Below, piece by piece: positions 1-11,877 of a stretch of DNA of 64,000 bases. This stretch comes from CBDFMG01 sp965221205 [NCBI: bacterium] (GTDB lineage: Bacteria; SM23-31). The notes under the pieces are model-generated. The model was not told the origin of the DNA and ran no database searches. It saw only the letters and a list, made by a program, of their open reading frames with translations. A program made the translations under genes and the position numbers. The DNA lies in assembly GCA_965221205.1 (NCBI GenBank), contig OZ244870.1:2728001-2792000 (forward strand), read 5' to 3'. Each line of letters starts with the position of its first letter. The first letter of the stretch is position 1.

Positions 1-2
1 TG

Positions 3-1028
3 GTGCGCGAAAATATTCCACGCTTGGTTTGTGGATATCACCTTGCAATCCTTCGCCCTATCTCTATTGACGGGTCTTACTTGTTCTACGCACTGAGTAC
101 GAATGAGGTTCAGCAGCAGTTCCATTCATATGCCAATGGCGTGACTCGATTTGGGCTGAGAAAAGCAGACATTGGACTCGTTGAAACTCCCCTTCCACCT
201 CCTCCCGAACAACGCGCCATCGCGCACATTCTGGGAACGCTGGACGACAAGATCGAGCTGAACCGGCGCAAGAACGAGACGCTGGAGGCGATGGCGCGGG
301 CGCTGTTCAAATCCTGGTTCGTTGATTTCGATCCCGTACGGGCGAAGATGGCAGGCCGCGACCCCGGCCTGCCCCAACACCTCGCCGACCTCTTCCCCGA
401 CCGCCTCGTGGATTCCGAACTGGGAGAGATACCGGAGGGGTGGGAGGTGAAGGCGCTGGATGGGATTGCAGTTTTTCAGAACGGACTCGCGCTACAGAAA
501 CACAGACCTCAGGCAAACGAAGAACGCTTGCCGGTTGTCAAAATCGCTCAACTCAGAAGTGGGCAAGCAGACAGCAGGGAGTGGGCTTCTGCGAACATCA
601 AGCCAGAATGCATCATCAACGATGGCGATGTTGTGTTTTCGTGGTCGGGTAGTTTAATGGTGACAATATGGTGTGGAGGACAAGCGGCTTTGAATCAACA
701 CTTATTCAAGGTGACATCGACGCAATTCCCCAAGTGGTTCTGTTTGTACTGTACGGAATCTCATTTACCGGACTTTCGACGTATCGCTTCGGGCAAGGCA
801 ACGACGATGGGACATATTAAACGCCACCATCTAACTGATGCGAAATGTGTAGTTCCAACCTGGCAGATACTTTCTTCGGTTGACAACACGTTCTCAAGCT
901 TGTTTTCTAAGACGATCTCGTTAAGTCTCGAATCCCGCACCCTCGCCGTCCTGCGCGACACGCTACTGCCGAAGCTAATTTCCGGCAAATTGCGGACCTC
1001 TAACGTTTCCATGGGAGTAATCCAATAA
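3..1028 (+). CDS. hsdS: Type I restriction-modification specificity subunit HsdS (5' partial)
   Basis: DNA-recognition subunit of a type I restriction enzyme; it would pair with HsdM and HsdR to choose the methylated and cut sequence. The 341 visible residues show the end of the first target-recognition domain, the central conserved helix (PPPPEQRAIAHILGTLDDKI, then a run ending FKSWFVDFDPVRAKM), a second recognition domain starting at GEIPEGWEVKAL, and the usual C-terminus RDTLLPKLISGKLR. Family members are usually about 400 residues or more, and the frame is open to the left edge, so the true start and probably hsdM lie outside the window; the GTG at base 3 is not a chosen start. The stop codon overlaps the next gene by one base (TAATG), so the two are likely translationally coupled. 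Confidence 0.93.
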   Translation: MRENIPRLVCGYHLAILRPISIDGSYLFYALSTNEVQQQFHSYANGVTRFGLRKADIGLVETPLPPPPEQRAIAHILGTLDDKIELNRRKNETLEAMARALFKSWFVDFDPVRAKMAGRDPGLPQHLADLFPDRLVDSELGEIPEGWEVKALDGIAVFQNGLALQKHRPQANEERLPVVKIAQLRSGQADSREWASANIKPECIINDGDVVFSWSGSLMVTIWCGGQAALNQHLFKVTSTQFPKWFCLYCTESHLPDFRRIASGKATTMGHIKRHHLTDAKCVVPTWQILSSVDNTFSSLFSKTISLSLESRTLAVLRDTLLPKLISGKLRTSNVSMGVIQ

Positions 1029-3022
1029 TGACAACTCAACAGACGCCTACACCAAGTGATAAACGCCAATACAAAATGACCGTTGCCGGTCAACTGTTCA
1101 AGCATCTCGGTTTACAGATGTATTCCGGGGCGGTCCCCGCCATTTCCGAACTCATCTCGAACGCCTACGACGCTATGGCGAGAAACGTATGGATCACCAT
1201 ACCCACTGAACGTCCTATCACGCAGAGCGACGAGGACGAGATCATAGTCAAAGATGACGGACATGGAATGAGTTATGATGACTGCAATTCTCTTTATTTA
1301 TTAGTAGGTAGAGACCGGCGCTCGCCTCAAAGTCAGTGGACTAAGGAGTACAACGGCTTGAGTTCTCGAAAAGTCCAGGGAAGAAAAGGTATCGGCAAGC
1401 TTGCTGGATTCGGTATCGCTGATCTGATCAACCTCCGAACCATCAAGAACGAGCAAATCTCATATTTCAGGCTGGATTATGACAAGTTAACCAAGAGTTC
1501 AAAATTTGCTGATACAGAGGGATATGAGCCTGAACCGTTGTTTGACGACGGCATGAGCACTAAGGAAAGCCCCAGCACAACTATAACTCTGTCTCGTCTA
1601 AAGAACCAGCGTACTATTAACGAAAGCCAATTCAAAAAGAGTATCGCTAGAAGATTACTCGTAATTGATGAGAACTTTACCGTCCACGTAAATGGCACAC
1701 CGTTATCAAGAAAAGAGATTCCGTTTCAATTCCGGTTTCCAGAAGATACCGACGAATGGCAGACGGATGAGCTTGGAAATGGGCAGGAGTTCCAATGGTG
1801 GGCGGGCTTTTGTAAGAGCACAATACCGGATGAAGAACAACGCGGTTTTGTCGTTTACGTGCGCGGCAAGTTGGCCCAAACGCCGTGGTTTTTCGATCTC
1901 AGCGGCGGCGTGTGGGGCCAGCATGGGATGCAGTACCTCACGGGCGAGATTCAGGCGGATTTCCTTGACGAAAGCGTGGACTTAATTGCCACCGATAGGG
2001 GCACTGTTCGTTGGGAAGATCCAATCGCTGTACCATTGAAAGAATGGGGACGAAAGAAAATCAAGAAACTACTGGAAACTTGGACCGGAAAAAGGAGCGA
2101 AGCAAAGTTTAAGAGTCCCAAAGTGCTGGATTATCTGAAACAGGCGGGAAAACTACCTGAAAGGGAACGTAAAATTTTCAGAACAGTCGTTGAACGCATC
2201 TGCGCCATACCTCAACTCGACAAAGACAAGGAGGGCAAGGACATAACCGATGATCTCGTCGAGTTTGCCTATAGCGCGATGACGAACCGGAGTTTCCTCG
2301 ACGCGATAAGACGATTGAACGCGGCTTCTTCCAGTGACGTTGCTCAATTCACAAAAATTCTTTCTGAGTGGGACATCATTGAAGCTGTAAACACAGCGCA
2401 TCTCGTCAAGGGACGTGTGGAAATTATTGACAAATTTAAGGAGATGATTGAGGACAAGGTTCCGGAGAAACCTGATATGCAAGACTATCTCCGAGATCAC
2501 CCGTGGTTCATTGACCCCACATGGACCGCTCTTTTTCACGAAAAGACACTCGACAGACTAATAGTAGAGCACTTCAGTTTAGGCAAGTCTGGCAAAAACG
2601 AGGGAAGGCGCCGACTTGATTTCTTTTGCATAGGCAACAACCATAATACAGCTTATGTCGTTGAAACAAAACGACCTGGAAAGACTGTCGGCCAACAGGA
2701 GTGTGACCAACTGCGAAAATATGTTCTGTTTTTGCGAAAAGAGCTTCAAACTAGTGCTGATGAAAAACATAAAAGAACAACGGTGCAGGGTCTGTTGGTG
2801 GCTGACGGAGTAAAACCGGATGCTGACGAGCACATAGAGGAAGCAAAAAAGGCAGGAACATTTGAAACCCGCACATGGAAAAATCTACTAATTATTGCGA
2901 GAACACTGCACGATGGACTCTTCAAAGTGGTCAATGCTCGTGCTTCTGCCGATGCAAGGATGAAAAAATTGACATCAGATTCTCTTGAGGTAACGAAGAC
3001 CGTAGAAGAAAATAAAGGTTGA
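1028..3022 (+). CDS. GHKL ATPase with C-terminal PD-(D/E)XK nuclease-like domain (paraMORC type)
   Basis: 664 residues. The N-terminus is a GHKL (Hsp90/MutL/histidine-kinase fold) ATPase: N-box ELISNAYDA (41-49), DDGHGMS (76-82) and GRKGIGKLAGFG (118-129). The middle (about 190-345) fits the S5-like transducer region. The C-terminus, after LRDHPWFIDPTW (488-499), carries RRRLDFF with D531 and VVETKRPG with E546 and K548, a plausible PD-(D/E)XK active site like that of Mrr/DUF4263 nucleases. GHKL proteins of this kind, named paraMORC in comparative genomics, are known to occur in restriction-modification operons beside C5 methylases and nucleases. Here it overlaps hsdS by one base and is 3 bp from the methylase gene. 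I infer an ATP-gated DNA-clamping restriction component; the exact role is unknown. Confidence 0.85.
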   Translation: MTTQQTPTPSDKRQYKMTVAGQLFKHLGLQMYSGAVPAISELISNAYDAMARNVWITIPTERPITQSDEDEIIVKDDGHGMSYDDCNSLYLLVGRDRRSPQSQWTKEYNGLSSRKVQGRKGIGKLAGFGIADLINLRTIKNEQISYFRLDYDKLTKSSKFADTEGYEPEPLFDDGMSTKESPSTTITLSRLKNQRTINESQFKKSIARRLLVIDENFTVHVNGTPLSRKEIPFQFRFPEDTDEWQTDELGNGQEFQWWAGFCKSTIPDEEQRGFVVYVRGKLAQTPWFFDLSGGVWGQHGMQYLTGEIQADFLDESVDLIATDRGTVRWEDPIAVPLKEWGRKKIKKLLETWTGKRSEAKFKSPKVLDYLKQAGKLPERERKIFRTVVERICAIPQLDKDKEGKDITDDLVEFAYSAMTNRSFLDAIRRLNAASSSDVAQFTKILSEWDIIEAVNTAHLVKGRVEIIDKFKEMIEDKVPEKPDMQDYLRDHPWFIDPTWTALFHEKTLDRLIVEHFSLGKSGKNEGRRRLDFFCIGNNHNTAYVVETKRPGKTVGQQECDQLRKYVLFLRKELQTSADEKHKRTTVQGLLVADGVKPDADEHIEEAKKAGTFETRTWKNLLIIARTLHDGLFKVVNARASADARMKKLTSDSLEVTKTVEENKG

Positions 3023-3025
3023 AAC

Positions 3026-4132
3026 GTGAGCGAGACAAAACCTATCGCAATTGATTTGTTCGCTGGATGCGGGGGGCTGACTAGAGGCATCCGAGACGCT
3101 GGTTTCAAAGTCTCGGCAGCAGTGGAAATCGATCCTGACGCGGCGCGGACATATAGGTGGAACAACCGGCGAACCAGGTTGCTGGAAAAAGATGTCCGTG
3201 ACGTGTCCTCGACGGAACTCATGCGGGCGGCCGGTAGTAACCAAATTTCACTCTTGGCAGGTTGCGCGCCTTGCCAGGGGTTCTGTTCTCTAACGAACAA
3301 GTACCAAAAATCGGACCCACGAAACGAGCTTCTTCTCGTGATGGCTGAAATTATCGAGGGGATTCTTCCGCGCGCGATAATGATGGAAAACGTGCCTGGC
3401 GTCGTAAATCGGGGCAAGCCAATTTTTGACGAGTTTGTCAACGCTATTTCCAGTCTTGGATACCAACATACGTGGCGCGTTGAACAGATGGCCAACTTCG
3501 GAGTTCCCCAATCCCGTCGGCGGCTGGTCCTCTTGGCCGGACTGGGATTCGAGATTTCCTTTCCTGAACCAACTCACGCCCGATCCCATAACCAAGGATC
3601 CGGCCTGCGTCCATGGAGCACGGTAAGGGAAACAATCAGTCACATGGAAGCACCAATCACGCTAAAGACGGCTCTCAGTAATGGTGGACCAGAGTCTTAT
3701 GACTGGCACGTAGTCCGAGACCTTCAGCCACAAGTGAAGGAACGACTACAAGCGGCGGAGCCCGGTCAATCGTGGTTGACAATAGATGAGTCAGTGCGCC
3801 CTCAATGTCACCGAAACGGCTATAAAGGATTCACGAATACGTACGGCAGAATGACGTGGGATCAGGTTTCTCCCACCATCACGGGTGGGTGTACTACGGC
3901 GTCGAAAGGCCGGTTCGGGCACCCGGATAAATCCAGATACACTATCTCTGTGCGAGAGGCGGCGTTGCTTCAGACTTTCCCTGCGCGTTACAGGTTCGCT
4001 ACGGAAAAGATCGATGCCGTGTGTAACCTTATCGGAAATGCTGTCCCGCCCCTTTACGCGAAGCTTGCTGCCAGGAAAGTCTTGTCTGCACTTGGTGATT
4101 ATCCCAACCATGAAGCCGGCACAACGCTATGA
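3026..4132 (+). CDS. DNA (cytosine-5-)-methyltransferase
   Basis: 368 residues, transfers a methyl group from S-adenosylmethionine to C5 of cytosine in a short target. All main motifs are present in order: [13 protein letters not shown] (motif I, 9-21), AVEIDPDAA (II), [11 protein letters not shown] with catalytic C83 (IV), MMENVPGV (VI, about 119-126), [13 protein letters not shown] (VIII), [10 protein letters not shown] (IX) and IGNAVPP (X). The start is GTG, three bases after the upstream stop, behind an AAAGG-like site. It overlaps the Vsr gene by four bases (ATGA). It probably protects host DNA from the GHKL-nuclease protein and/or marks sites whose deamination Vsr repairs. It looks intact. 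Confidence 0.96.
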   Translation: MSETKPIAIDLFAGCGGLTRGIRDAGFKVSAAVEIDPDAARTYRWNNRRTRLLEKDVRDVSSTELMRAAGSNQISLLAGCAPCQGFCSLTNKYQKSDPRNELLLVMAEIIEGILPRAIMMENVPGVVNRGKPIFDEFVNAISSLGYQHTWRVEQMANFGVPQSRRRLVLLAGLGFEISFPEPTHARSHNQGSGLRPWSTVRETISHMEAPITLKTALSNGGPESYDWHVVRDLQPQVKERLQAAEPGQSWLTIDESVRPQCHRNGYKGFTNTYGRMTWDQVSPTITGGCTTASKGRFGHPDKSRYTISVREAALLQTFPARYRFATEKIDAVCNLIGNAVPPLYAKLAARKVLSALGDYPNHEAGTTL

Positions 4133-4599
4133 GCCAATGGCCTGGTAACGCAAAGCGGGAACGCACGACGTTCGGCGATTTGAGCCGCAGTGAGTTGATG
4201 TCCCGGGTGCGCAGCACTGGTAATCAAACGACGGAAAGACAACTCGCGCATTTGTTACGTAAAGCGAGCTTAACCGGTTGGCGTAGACACCAACCGTTTC
4301 CCGGACGACCGGATTTCGTCTGGCCTAAAAAGAAAGTTGCCGTTTTTGTGGACGGATGTTTTTGGCATGGCCACAATTGCAGGAACCTCGCTTCAAAGAC
4401 GAACGCGAAGGCATGGCGAGACAAGATTGCGAGAACTCAGACCAGAGACCGGCGTGCTAACCGTCTCCTTCGCCAACTAGGCTGGAGGGTTATACGTATT
4501 TGGGAGTGTCGTTTAACCAAGGCTCCTGATCAGTGCTTGCTAAGAATACAACGCAAACTTGAAGAAAGCAGTCGAACACGCGGTAATCCTATTTTCTGA
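4129..4599 (+). CDS. vsr: Very short patch repair endonuclease (Vsr family)
   Basis: 156 residues. Vsr nicks DNA 5' of T in T:G mismatches that arise when 5-methylcytosine deaminates, so it usually accompanies a C5 methylase, as here by a four-base ATGA overlap. Visible signatures are the N-terminal block [40 protein letters not shown] followed by HGHNC (D62, D75, H80, H82 region) and the C-terminal [11 protein letters not shown]. These match the Vsr/DUF559 nuclease fold. Length is normal. A related possibility is that it serves as the restriction nuclease of the module, as has been proposed for Vsr-like proteins in some R-M operons. Confidence 0.92.
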   Translation: MSQWPGNAKRERTTFGDLSRSELMSRVRSTGNQTTERQLAHLLRKASLTGWRRHQPFPGRPDFVWPKKKVAVFVDGCFWHGHNCRNLASKTNAKAWRDKIARTQTRDRRANRLLRQLGWRVIRIWECRLTKAPDQCLLRIQRKLEESSRTRGNPIF

Positions 4600-4747
4600 A
4601 GCTACCGTCGAATACGCCGCCCTCACGCACTATAACCGGGATGATGCCGCAAAGGCGATGTTGGGCCTCAAGGACAAGGCGCAGAAGGACTTCGAAACTG
4701 CACTCGAACTCGCACGCAATGCCAACAATACGAAAATACGAACCTAA
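4559..4747 (+). pseudogene. Remnant ORF: HsdR-N-terminus-like plus TPR-like piece
   Basis: A 62-codon frame that starts inside the vsr 3' end. Its residues [13 protein letters not shown] echo the HsdR N-terminus ([11 protein letters not shown]), and the rest, [20 protein letters not shown], looks like the end of a tetratricopeptide repeat. This suggests a recombination scar between vsr and hsdR rather than a functional gene. No convincing ribosome-binding site precedes it. Low confidence that any product is made. Confidence 0.4.
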
Positions 4748-4760
4748 CCGCGGGGAATTT

Positions 4761-7802
<3,042 letters not shown>

Positions 7803-7954
7803 AAGCGCTCCACGGGCTTCTCACGGGGGTGTTTATCCACGGACCGCTGACCGCTGTATGAGGATTACTTTTTCTCTTGACTTTCTTACTGCTTACTGCG
7901 TATTATTCAATATATTTACTCCGTAGTAGTACATAAACGCGAGGAGAATCACGA

Positions 7955-8092
7955 ATGAAGAAGAGCCGACCACTAGCAGCGAAACCCGCCGCGGCAGGGC
8001 CTCCATACTCCTTCATGCGGGATTCTGACGGACGTCTGGGAGTGGAGGCGACGGTCCCAATTCGCCAGGAGGTTCACAATGCCGGTGACTGA
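7955..8092 (+). CDS. 45-codon ORF, copy 1 (uncharacterised)
   Basis: Small ORF starting MKKSRPL and ending EVHNAGD, preceded by GCGAGGAGAATC, a good ribosome-binding site. It has a near-identical counterpart at 12597, where it overlaps the start of the PPOX gene. Differences between copies keep the frame open, but the protein has no recognisable domain. It may be a leader peptide for the downstream gene, or simply a conserved frame over a leader. In this copy the gene it would lead into is truncated. Confidence 0.45.
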   Translation: MKKSRPLAAKPAAAGPPYSFMRDSDGRLGVEATVPIRQEVHNAGD

Positions 8093-8528
8093 CATGGCGG
8101 AGCTGCGCGTCGTGTATCCGCCGCCAAAGGCAACCTCTTCGTCATCTTCGGCGAACCCGACATCGACATCCTTGACATCCTCGATGCGGATAACGGTCAA
8201 ATACAGGTCAAAGTCAAAGGCGTCGACGTGTTCCACCCAAACACCGGCGAGATCCGCAGTGACAACGCTGACGGCATCGCCTGCTGGTTCGTCGATACCG
8301 ACTACAACGAAGGAGAGCTTCTTCGTCCGCCACGCTTACTTTCTCGGCGCCAATGACCCGTACAAAGCCCTCAGGACGACCCTCAAAGCCGAAATCAATC
8401 AGGAAGCCTGGGAAACGCTCCACAGCGACACCTCCCGGCCTTTCGAAAAACCAAAATCCGGCCGCATCGCCGTGAAGGTGATCAACCACCTCGGAGATGA
8501 GGTTATGAAAGTGTTTCGAATGAAATGA
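8079..8528 (+). pseudogene. Relic: PPOX N-terminus joined to C-terminus of an adenine-type DNA methyltransferase
   Basis: The first 17 codons from ATG 8079 match the start of the PPOX gene at 12721, then homology stops at about 8129. From 8129 a different frame reads GNLFVIFGEPDIDILDIL and later VDVFHPNTGEIRSDNADGI, and after a one-base insertion near 8310 the frame continues ESFFVRHAYFLGANDPYK to HLGDEVMKVFRMK. I recognise this as the C-terminal tail of a large type-III-like, site-specific DNA methyltransferase. Everything upstream of the tail is lost and the tail is frameshifted, so it is not functional. Its stop overlaps the start of the next gene (ATGA), which indicates that gene was once the downstream partner of a methylase. 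Confidence 0.7.
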
Positions 8529-11500
8529 TACCTTCTCCCACTCCCAGAAAAGTTTTTGACAACCCAACGACCTATTGGAACTTTCTCACCCAAAGTTCCG
8601 ATGACAGCTTCGAAGATCAGCACTTTGACCGCAAAGAGGCTGGCCATCTATGTGTTGAGCACGCAACGCTGCGGAAGCAGTTAAAGTCTGTCCGAAATGA
8701 AATCAAAGAGACAATCTCGGCATTTGCCAACAGCAACGTTGAGTGTGGCTTGCTCGTTCTAGGGATTGCTTCCGATGGGGCTGTGCATGGCATCGATCAT
8801 CTTTCAGAACAGCAAAAGAACAGCCTGACAAATTTTGAAACACTTCTTCACAATCAAGCGGCAGAAGCCAAGCCGCATCTATGCACGGATGCTTCTGGCA
8901 ATGACAAGACTATCTGCCTCATTTTCGTCCCCTACATCGAAAATGGCATCTGCGAGACACCGGGACAGACACCAAAATCATGGAAACGACGTGGACCTCA
9001 GAACATTCTAATGACGCAGGAAATGCGTGATCAGACCAGGACCAACAAGAGATTACTGGATTTTGAGAACTCTTTCTGCTGCCGATTCTACACAGACGAT
9101 ATTGATAGAGATGTTCTGACGGAATTCCGAAAAGTATTCTCCCCTGATTCGACCAGTGAGTTTGATGACGAGCGTTTGCTTTATGAAGCAGGGGCTATCG
9201 TTAAACAGAATGGAGAATATTGGTTTACCAACGTCGGACTGCTGTTCTTTGGATCGAATCCACAACGAGTCCTCCCAGGATCATATATTCGCTTGCTTCG
9301 GTTTATGGTTCCTTCCGATCGGTTCAGAACACGAGGTCTGCCGACTTTTGAACAGCAGTTTACCGGTCCAATTACGAAACAGATCCGAGAGGCTCGGACT
9401 TTCTTTCGAAAATCAGCCTTTTTCAAACGATACCAGAAACGAAAGTCTGAAGGTGGTTTCATTGACGAGCCGGAGTTTCCGCCGACAGCCATTGATGAAG
9501 CCATCGTTAATGCGGTCGCGCATCGTGATTACCGAACTGGCATCCCAATTGAATGTGAGTCATACTCCGATGCCTTCATCGTGAAGAACCCCGGTCGACT
9601 TCTGCAGCGAAATATTGATCTGCCAAACGAGTTTTCGCTTTCTACTACCGTGCTGGATTCAAAACCGAGAAACCCCAAATTGCTCGAATGGCTCAAGCTA
9701 ATGAAGAATTCTGACGGTGTTGCCTACGTTCAGGCCATTAGTGAAGGCACGAAAGAAATGTTGAAAGAGATGAAAAATCTCGACTTACCTGCACCGTCGT
9801 ATCGGCTCGCTGAAAACGAAACTCTGATTAAGCTAGAAAGTAATGCCGTAGAGCGTGAGGCGGTAACTCTTGCTGCAAGCCAAGTTACTTCCACGGAGTT
9901 TGGTAACTTGTTTCTACTGCGGACTCGACAGGGAGAGAAACTGGTCGGTCATGATACGTTCAATGTCCGTTCGCTGGCATTATCGATACAGGCAAATCCT
10001 GGCGTTTACGCTGTTCTTGTGGGCTCGGGCGTGTCCAGGGCAGCAGAGATTCCCACGGGTTGGGAGATAACGCTCGATTTGATTCGCAATCTGGCAAAAC
10101 TCTACGGCGAAGCGTGCGACCCCGACCCGGAACGTTGGTATAAGAAGAAGTTCGAAAAGGATGCAGATTACGCCGACCTTCTCGACGAACTTGCCAGGAC
10201 GCCGGCCGATCGACAACAGCTGCTCCGTGGGTATTATGAACCGAACGACCGGGAACGTGATGAGGGCAAGAAAAAGCCTACGGCGGCGCACCGAGCCATC
10301 GCGGTACTGGCCGCACAAGGATTCATAAAAGTCATCATCACCACAAATTTTGATCGTCTCGTGGAAACCGCCCTCACCGATGCGGGGGTTGTACCGACGA
10401 TCCTGAGTTCCCCCGATCAGGTTCAGGGCGCACTTCCGTTGATTCACACGCAATGCTGCGTCTTCAAGGTGCATGGTGATTACCTTGACTCCCGCATTCG
10501 GAATACCCCTGCTGAACTCGATCAGTATCCGTCCGAGTTCAATCGGCTCTTGGATCAAATCTTCGATGAGTTCGGTCTGATCGTATGCGGCTGGTCAGCA
10601 GAGTGGGACGGCGCGCTGCGCAAGGCGATTTACCGTGCGCCATCGCGCCGGTTCACAACATACTGGGCGATACAGGGCAAGCCTGGAGATAAGGCAAAAC
10701 GGCTGATTGACCATCGCAAAGCCCGGATGATTCCTATCAAAGATGCTGACGCATTCTTCGATACTATTCAACAATATGTCGAGTCTATTAAGGAATTTTC
10801 CAGACCTCCATCGGAAAAAAATCAAACCGAGACATCTCGACTGTATCGTTGGGTGAAGGGTTGTGAAGATGTCTGGCGAAACAAAATCGCCAGTCTTCCG
10901 TCCGACAGCCCGGCACGCTGCCCTCATGGATTCTATACATTTGCCTACCATGTTGACGGCGGAGCACAACTCAAATTACCTGAGTTACGGGATGTTCTGC
11001 GCGATGCGCCGAGTCTCACAGGCTGGAATACGTGGTGGGTTCCAATGCGACAGGAGATTAAACCGTACGTCAGCGATGGTGCCATCGAGTGTTGGATCGG
11101 TGGTGATACAAGCGGGCGCCATCACGATGCCGACCACTCCGACTTCTGGCGCGTAAAACCCGATGGACTCGCCTTCTTGCTGCGAGGCTACCAAGATGAC
11201 GGCGGCGATGCGGCGGAGGCTGGCATTCAGCCAGGCACCTGTTTTGATCCGACGTTGCCGATTTGGAGAATCGGAGAAGGACTCCTGCACGCTACGTATC
11301 TTGCCGGTCGCCTGGGCGGTAATTCGGTTTCCTTTTTTGCACGGTATACTGGACTTCATGAGAGGCGACTGACTCAGTGGGTAAATTCAATGGATTGGGG
11401 CTTCTCGGTCAGGGGCGTTAGCAGGGATGACGAGGTTCCGCTATCGACAATTGTTGCCGTAGACACCCTGAGCGCCAATCTAGTAGAGGTTGTCCATTCG

Positions 11501-11593
11501 CTTCTGTCCCCCCTTTACGAGCGGTTCGATTTTACGCGCCTTCCGCTCGACATCGTGCAGCATGAATTGAATCTGCTACGCAAGCGTGGTTAG
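8525..11593 (+). CDS. Schlafen AlbA_2 / GHKL / SIR2 fusion protein, probable defence NADase
   Basis: 1022 residues. Residues about 30-175 resemble the Schlafen AlbA_2 domain (VECGLLVLGIASDGAVHGID, 72-91). About 310-440 resembles the HATPase_c_4 region that follows AlbA_2 (PPTAIDEAIVNAVAHRDY). About 490-755 is a SIR2 domain with GSGVSRAAEIPTGWEIT (500-516), TTNFDRLVE (606-614, N608) and FKVHGDYLD (H650), the residues expected for NAD binding and hydrolysis. Residues 770-1022, including SDFWRVKPDGLAFLLRGYQ and LPIWRIGEGLLHA, resemble a C-terminal domain seen in other AlbA_2 proteins. SIR2 domains in Thoeris, DSR and related systems deplete NAD on phage infection. I infer a similar role, with the AlbA/GHKL part as sensor. 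It overlaps a relic methylase by four bases, lies between the 0.9-kb repeats, and is less GC-rich than hsdR. It looks intact. Confidence 0.82.
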   Translation: MIPSPTPRKVFDNPTTYWNFLTQSSDDSFEDQHFDRKEAGHLCVEHATLRKQLKSVRNEIKETISAFANSNVECGLLVLGIASDGAVHGIDHLSEQQKNSLTNFETLLHNQAAEAKPHLCTDASGNDKTICLIFVPYIENGICETPGQTPKSWKRRGPQNILMTQEMRDQTRTNKRLLDFENSFCCRFYTDDIDRDVLTEFRKVFSPDSTSEFDDERLLYEAGAIVKQNGEYWFTNVGLLFFGSNPQRVLPGSYIRLLRFMVPSDRFRTRGLPTFEQQFTGPITKQIREARTFFRKSAFFKRYQKRKSEGGFIDEPEFPPTAIDEAIVNAVAHRDYRTGIPIECESYSDAFIVKNPGRLLQRNIDLPNEFSLSTTVLDSKPRNPKLLEWLKLMKNSDGVAYVQAISEGTKEMLKEMKNLDLPAPSYRLAENETLIKLESNAVEREAVTLAASQVTSTEFGNLFLLRTRQGEKLVGHDTFNVRSLALSIQANPGVYAVLVGSGVSRAAEIPTGWEITLDLIRNLAKLYGEACDPDPERWYKKKFEKDADYADLLDELARTPADRQQLLRGYYEPNDRERDEGKKKPTAAHRAIAVLAAQGFIKVIITTNFDRLVETALTDAGVVPTILSSPDQVQGALPLIHTQCCVFKVHGDYLDSRIRNTPAELDQYPSEFNRLLDQIFDEFGLIVCGWSAEWDGALRKAIYRAPSRRFTTYWAIQGKPGDKAKRLIDHRKARMIPIKDADAFFDTIQQYVESIKEFSRPPSEKNQTETSRLYRWVKGCEDVWRNKIASLPSDSPARCPHGFYTFAYHVDGGAQLKLPELRDVLRDAPSLTGWNTWWVPMRQEIKPYVSDGAIECWIGGDTSGRHHDADHSDFWRVKPDGLAFLLRGYQDDGGDAAEAGIQPGTCFDPTLPIWRIGEGLLHATYLAGRLGGNSVSFFARYTGLHERRLTQWVNSMDWGFSVRGVSRDDEVPLSTIVAVDTLSANLVEVVHSLLSPLYERFDFTRLPLDIVQHELNLLRKRG

Positions 11594-11709
11594 CACCGCT
11601 TGGTCTTGCCGCTCACGCATTGGGCATGTAGTTTAGAGTTCGCTGTATTTTTTAGCCCGGTGCCCCTATGTTACCTGCCACTGTTTACCCCGCCCGCGGG
11701 GTTCATGGT

Positions 11710-11877
11710 TTATTCTCCTTTGGGCAATTCGGGCAGGCGGGGCGCGTGTCCCGCGAACTTTCCGGGCACGCCGCTGATGATTGCGTCGAGCGCATCAGCC
11801 TCACGGCGATCAATGGTGAGGCCATAGACCCGCCGAATGTCGATAACCCGCCACGCGAACCAGTATTCATCACCGGC
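11710..11877 (-). pseudogene. Small minus-strand remnant before repeat copy 2
   Basis: The minus strand reads [20 protein letters not shown] and on to [17 protein letters not shown], then stops at 11710. The composition and regular codon pattern suggest the C-terminus of a real gene. It could be an HNH-type or other R-M accessory protein, but I cannot assign it. Its upstream part is replaced by repeat copy 2. The rest of 11594-11709 shows nothing. Confidence 0.3.
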
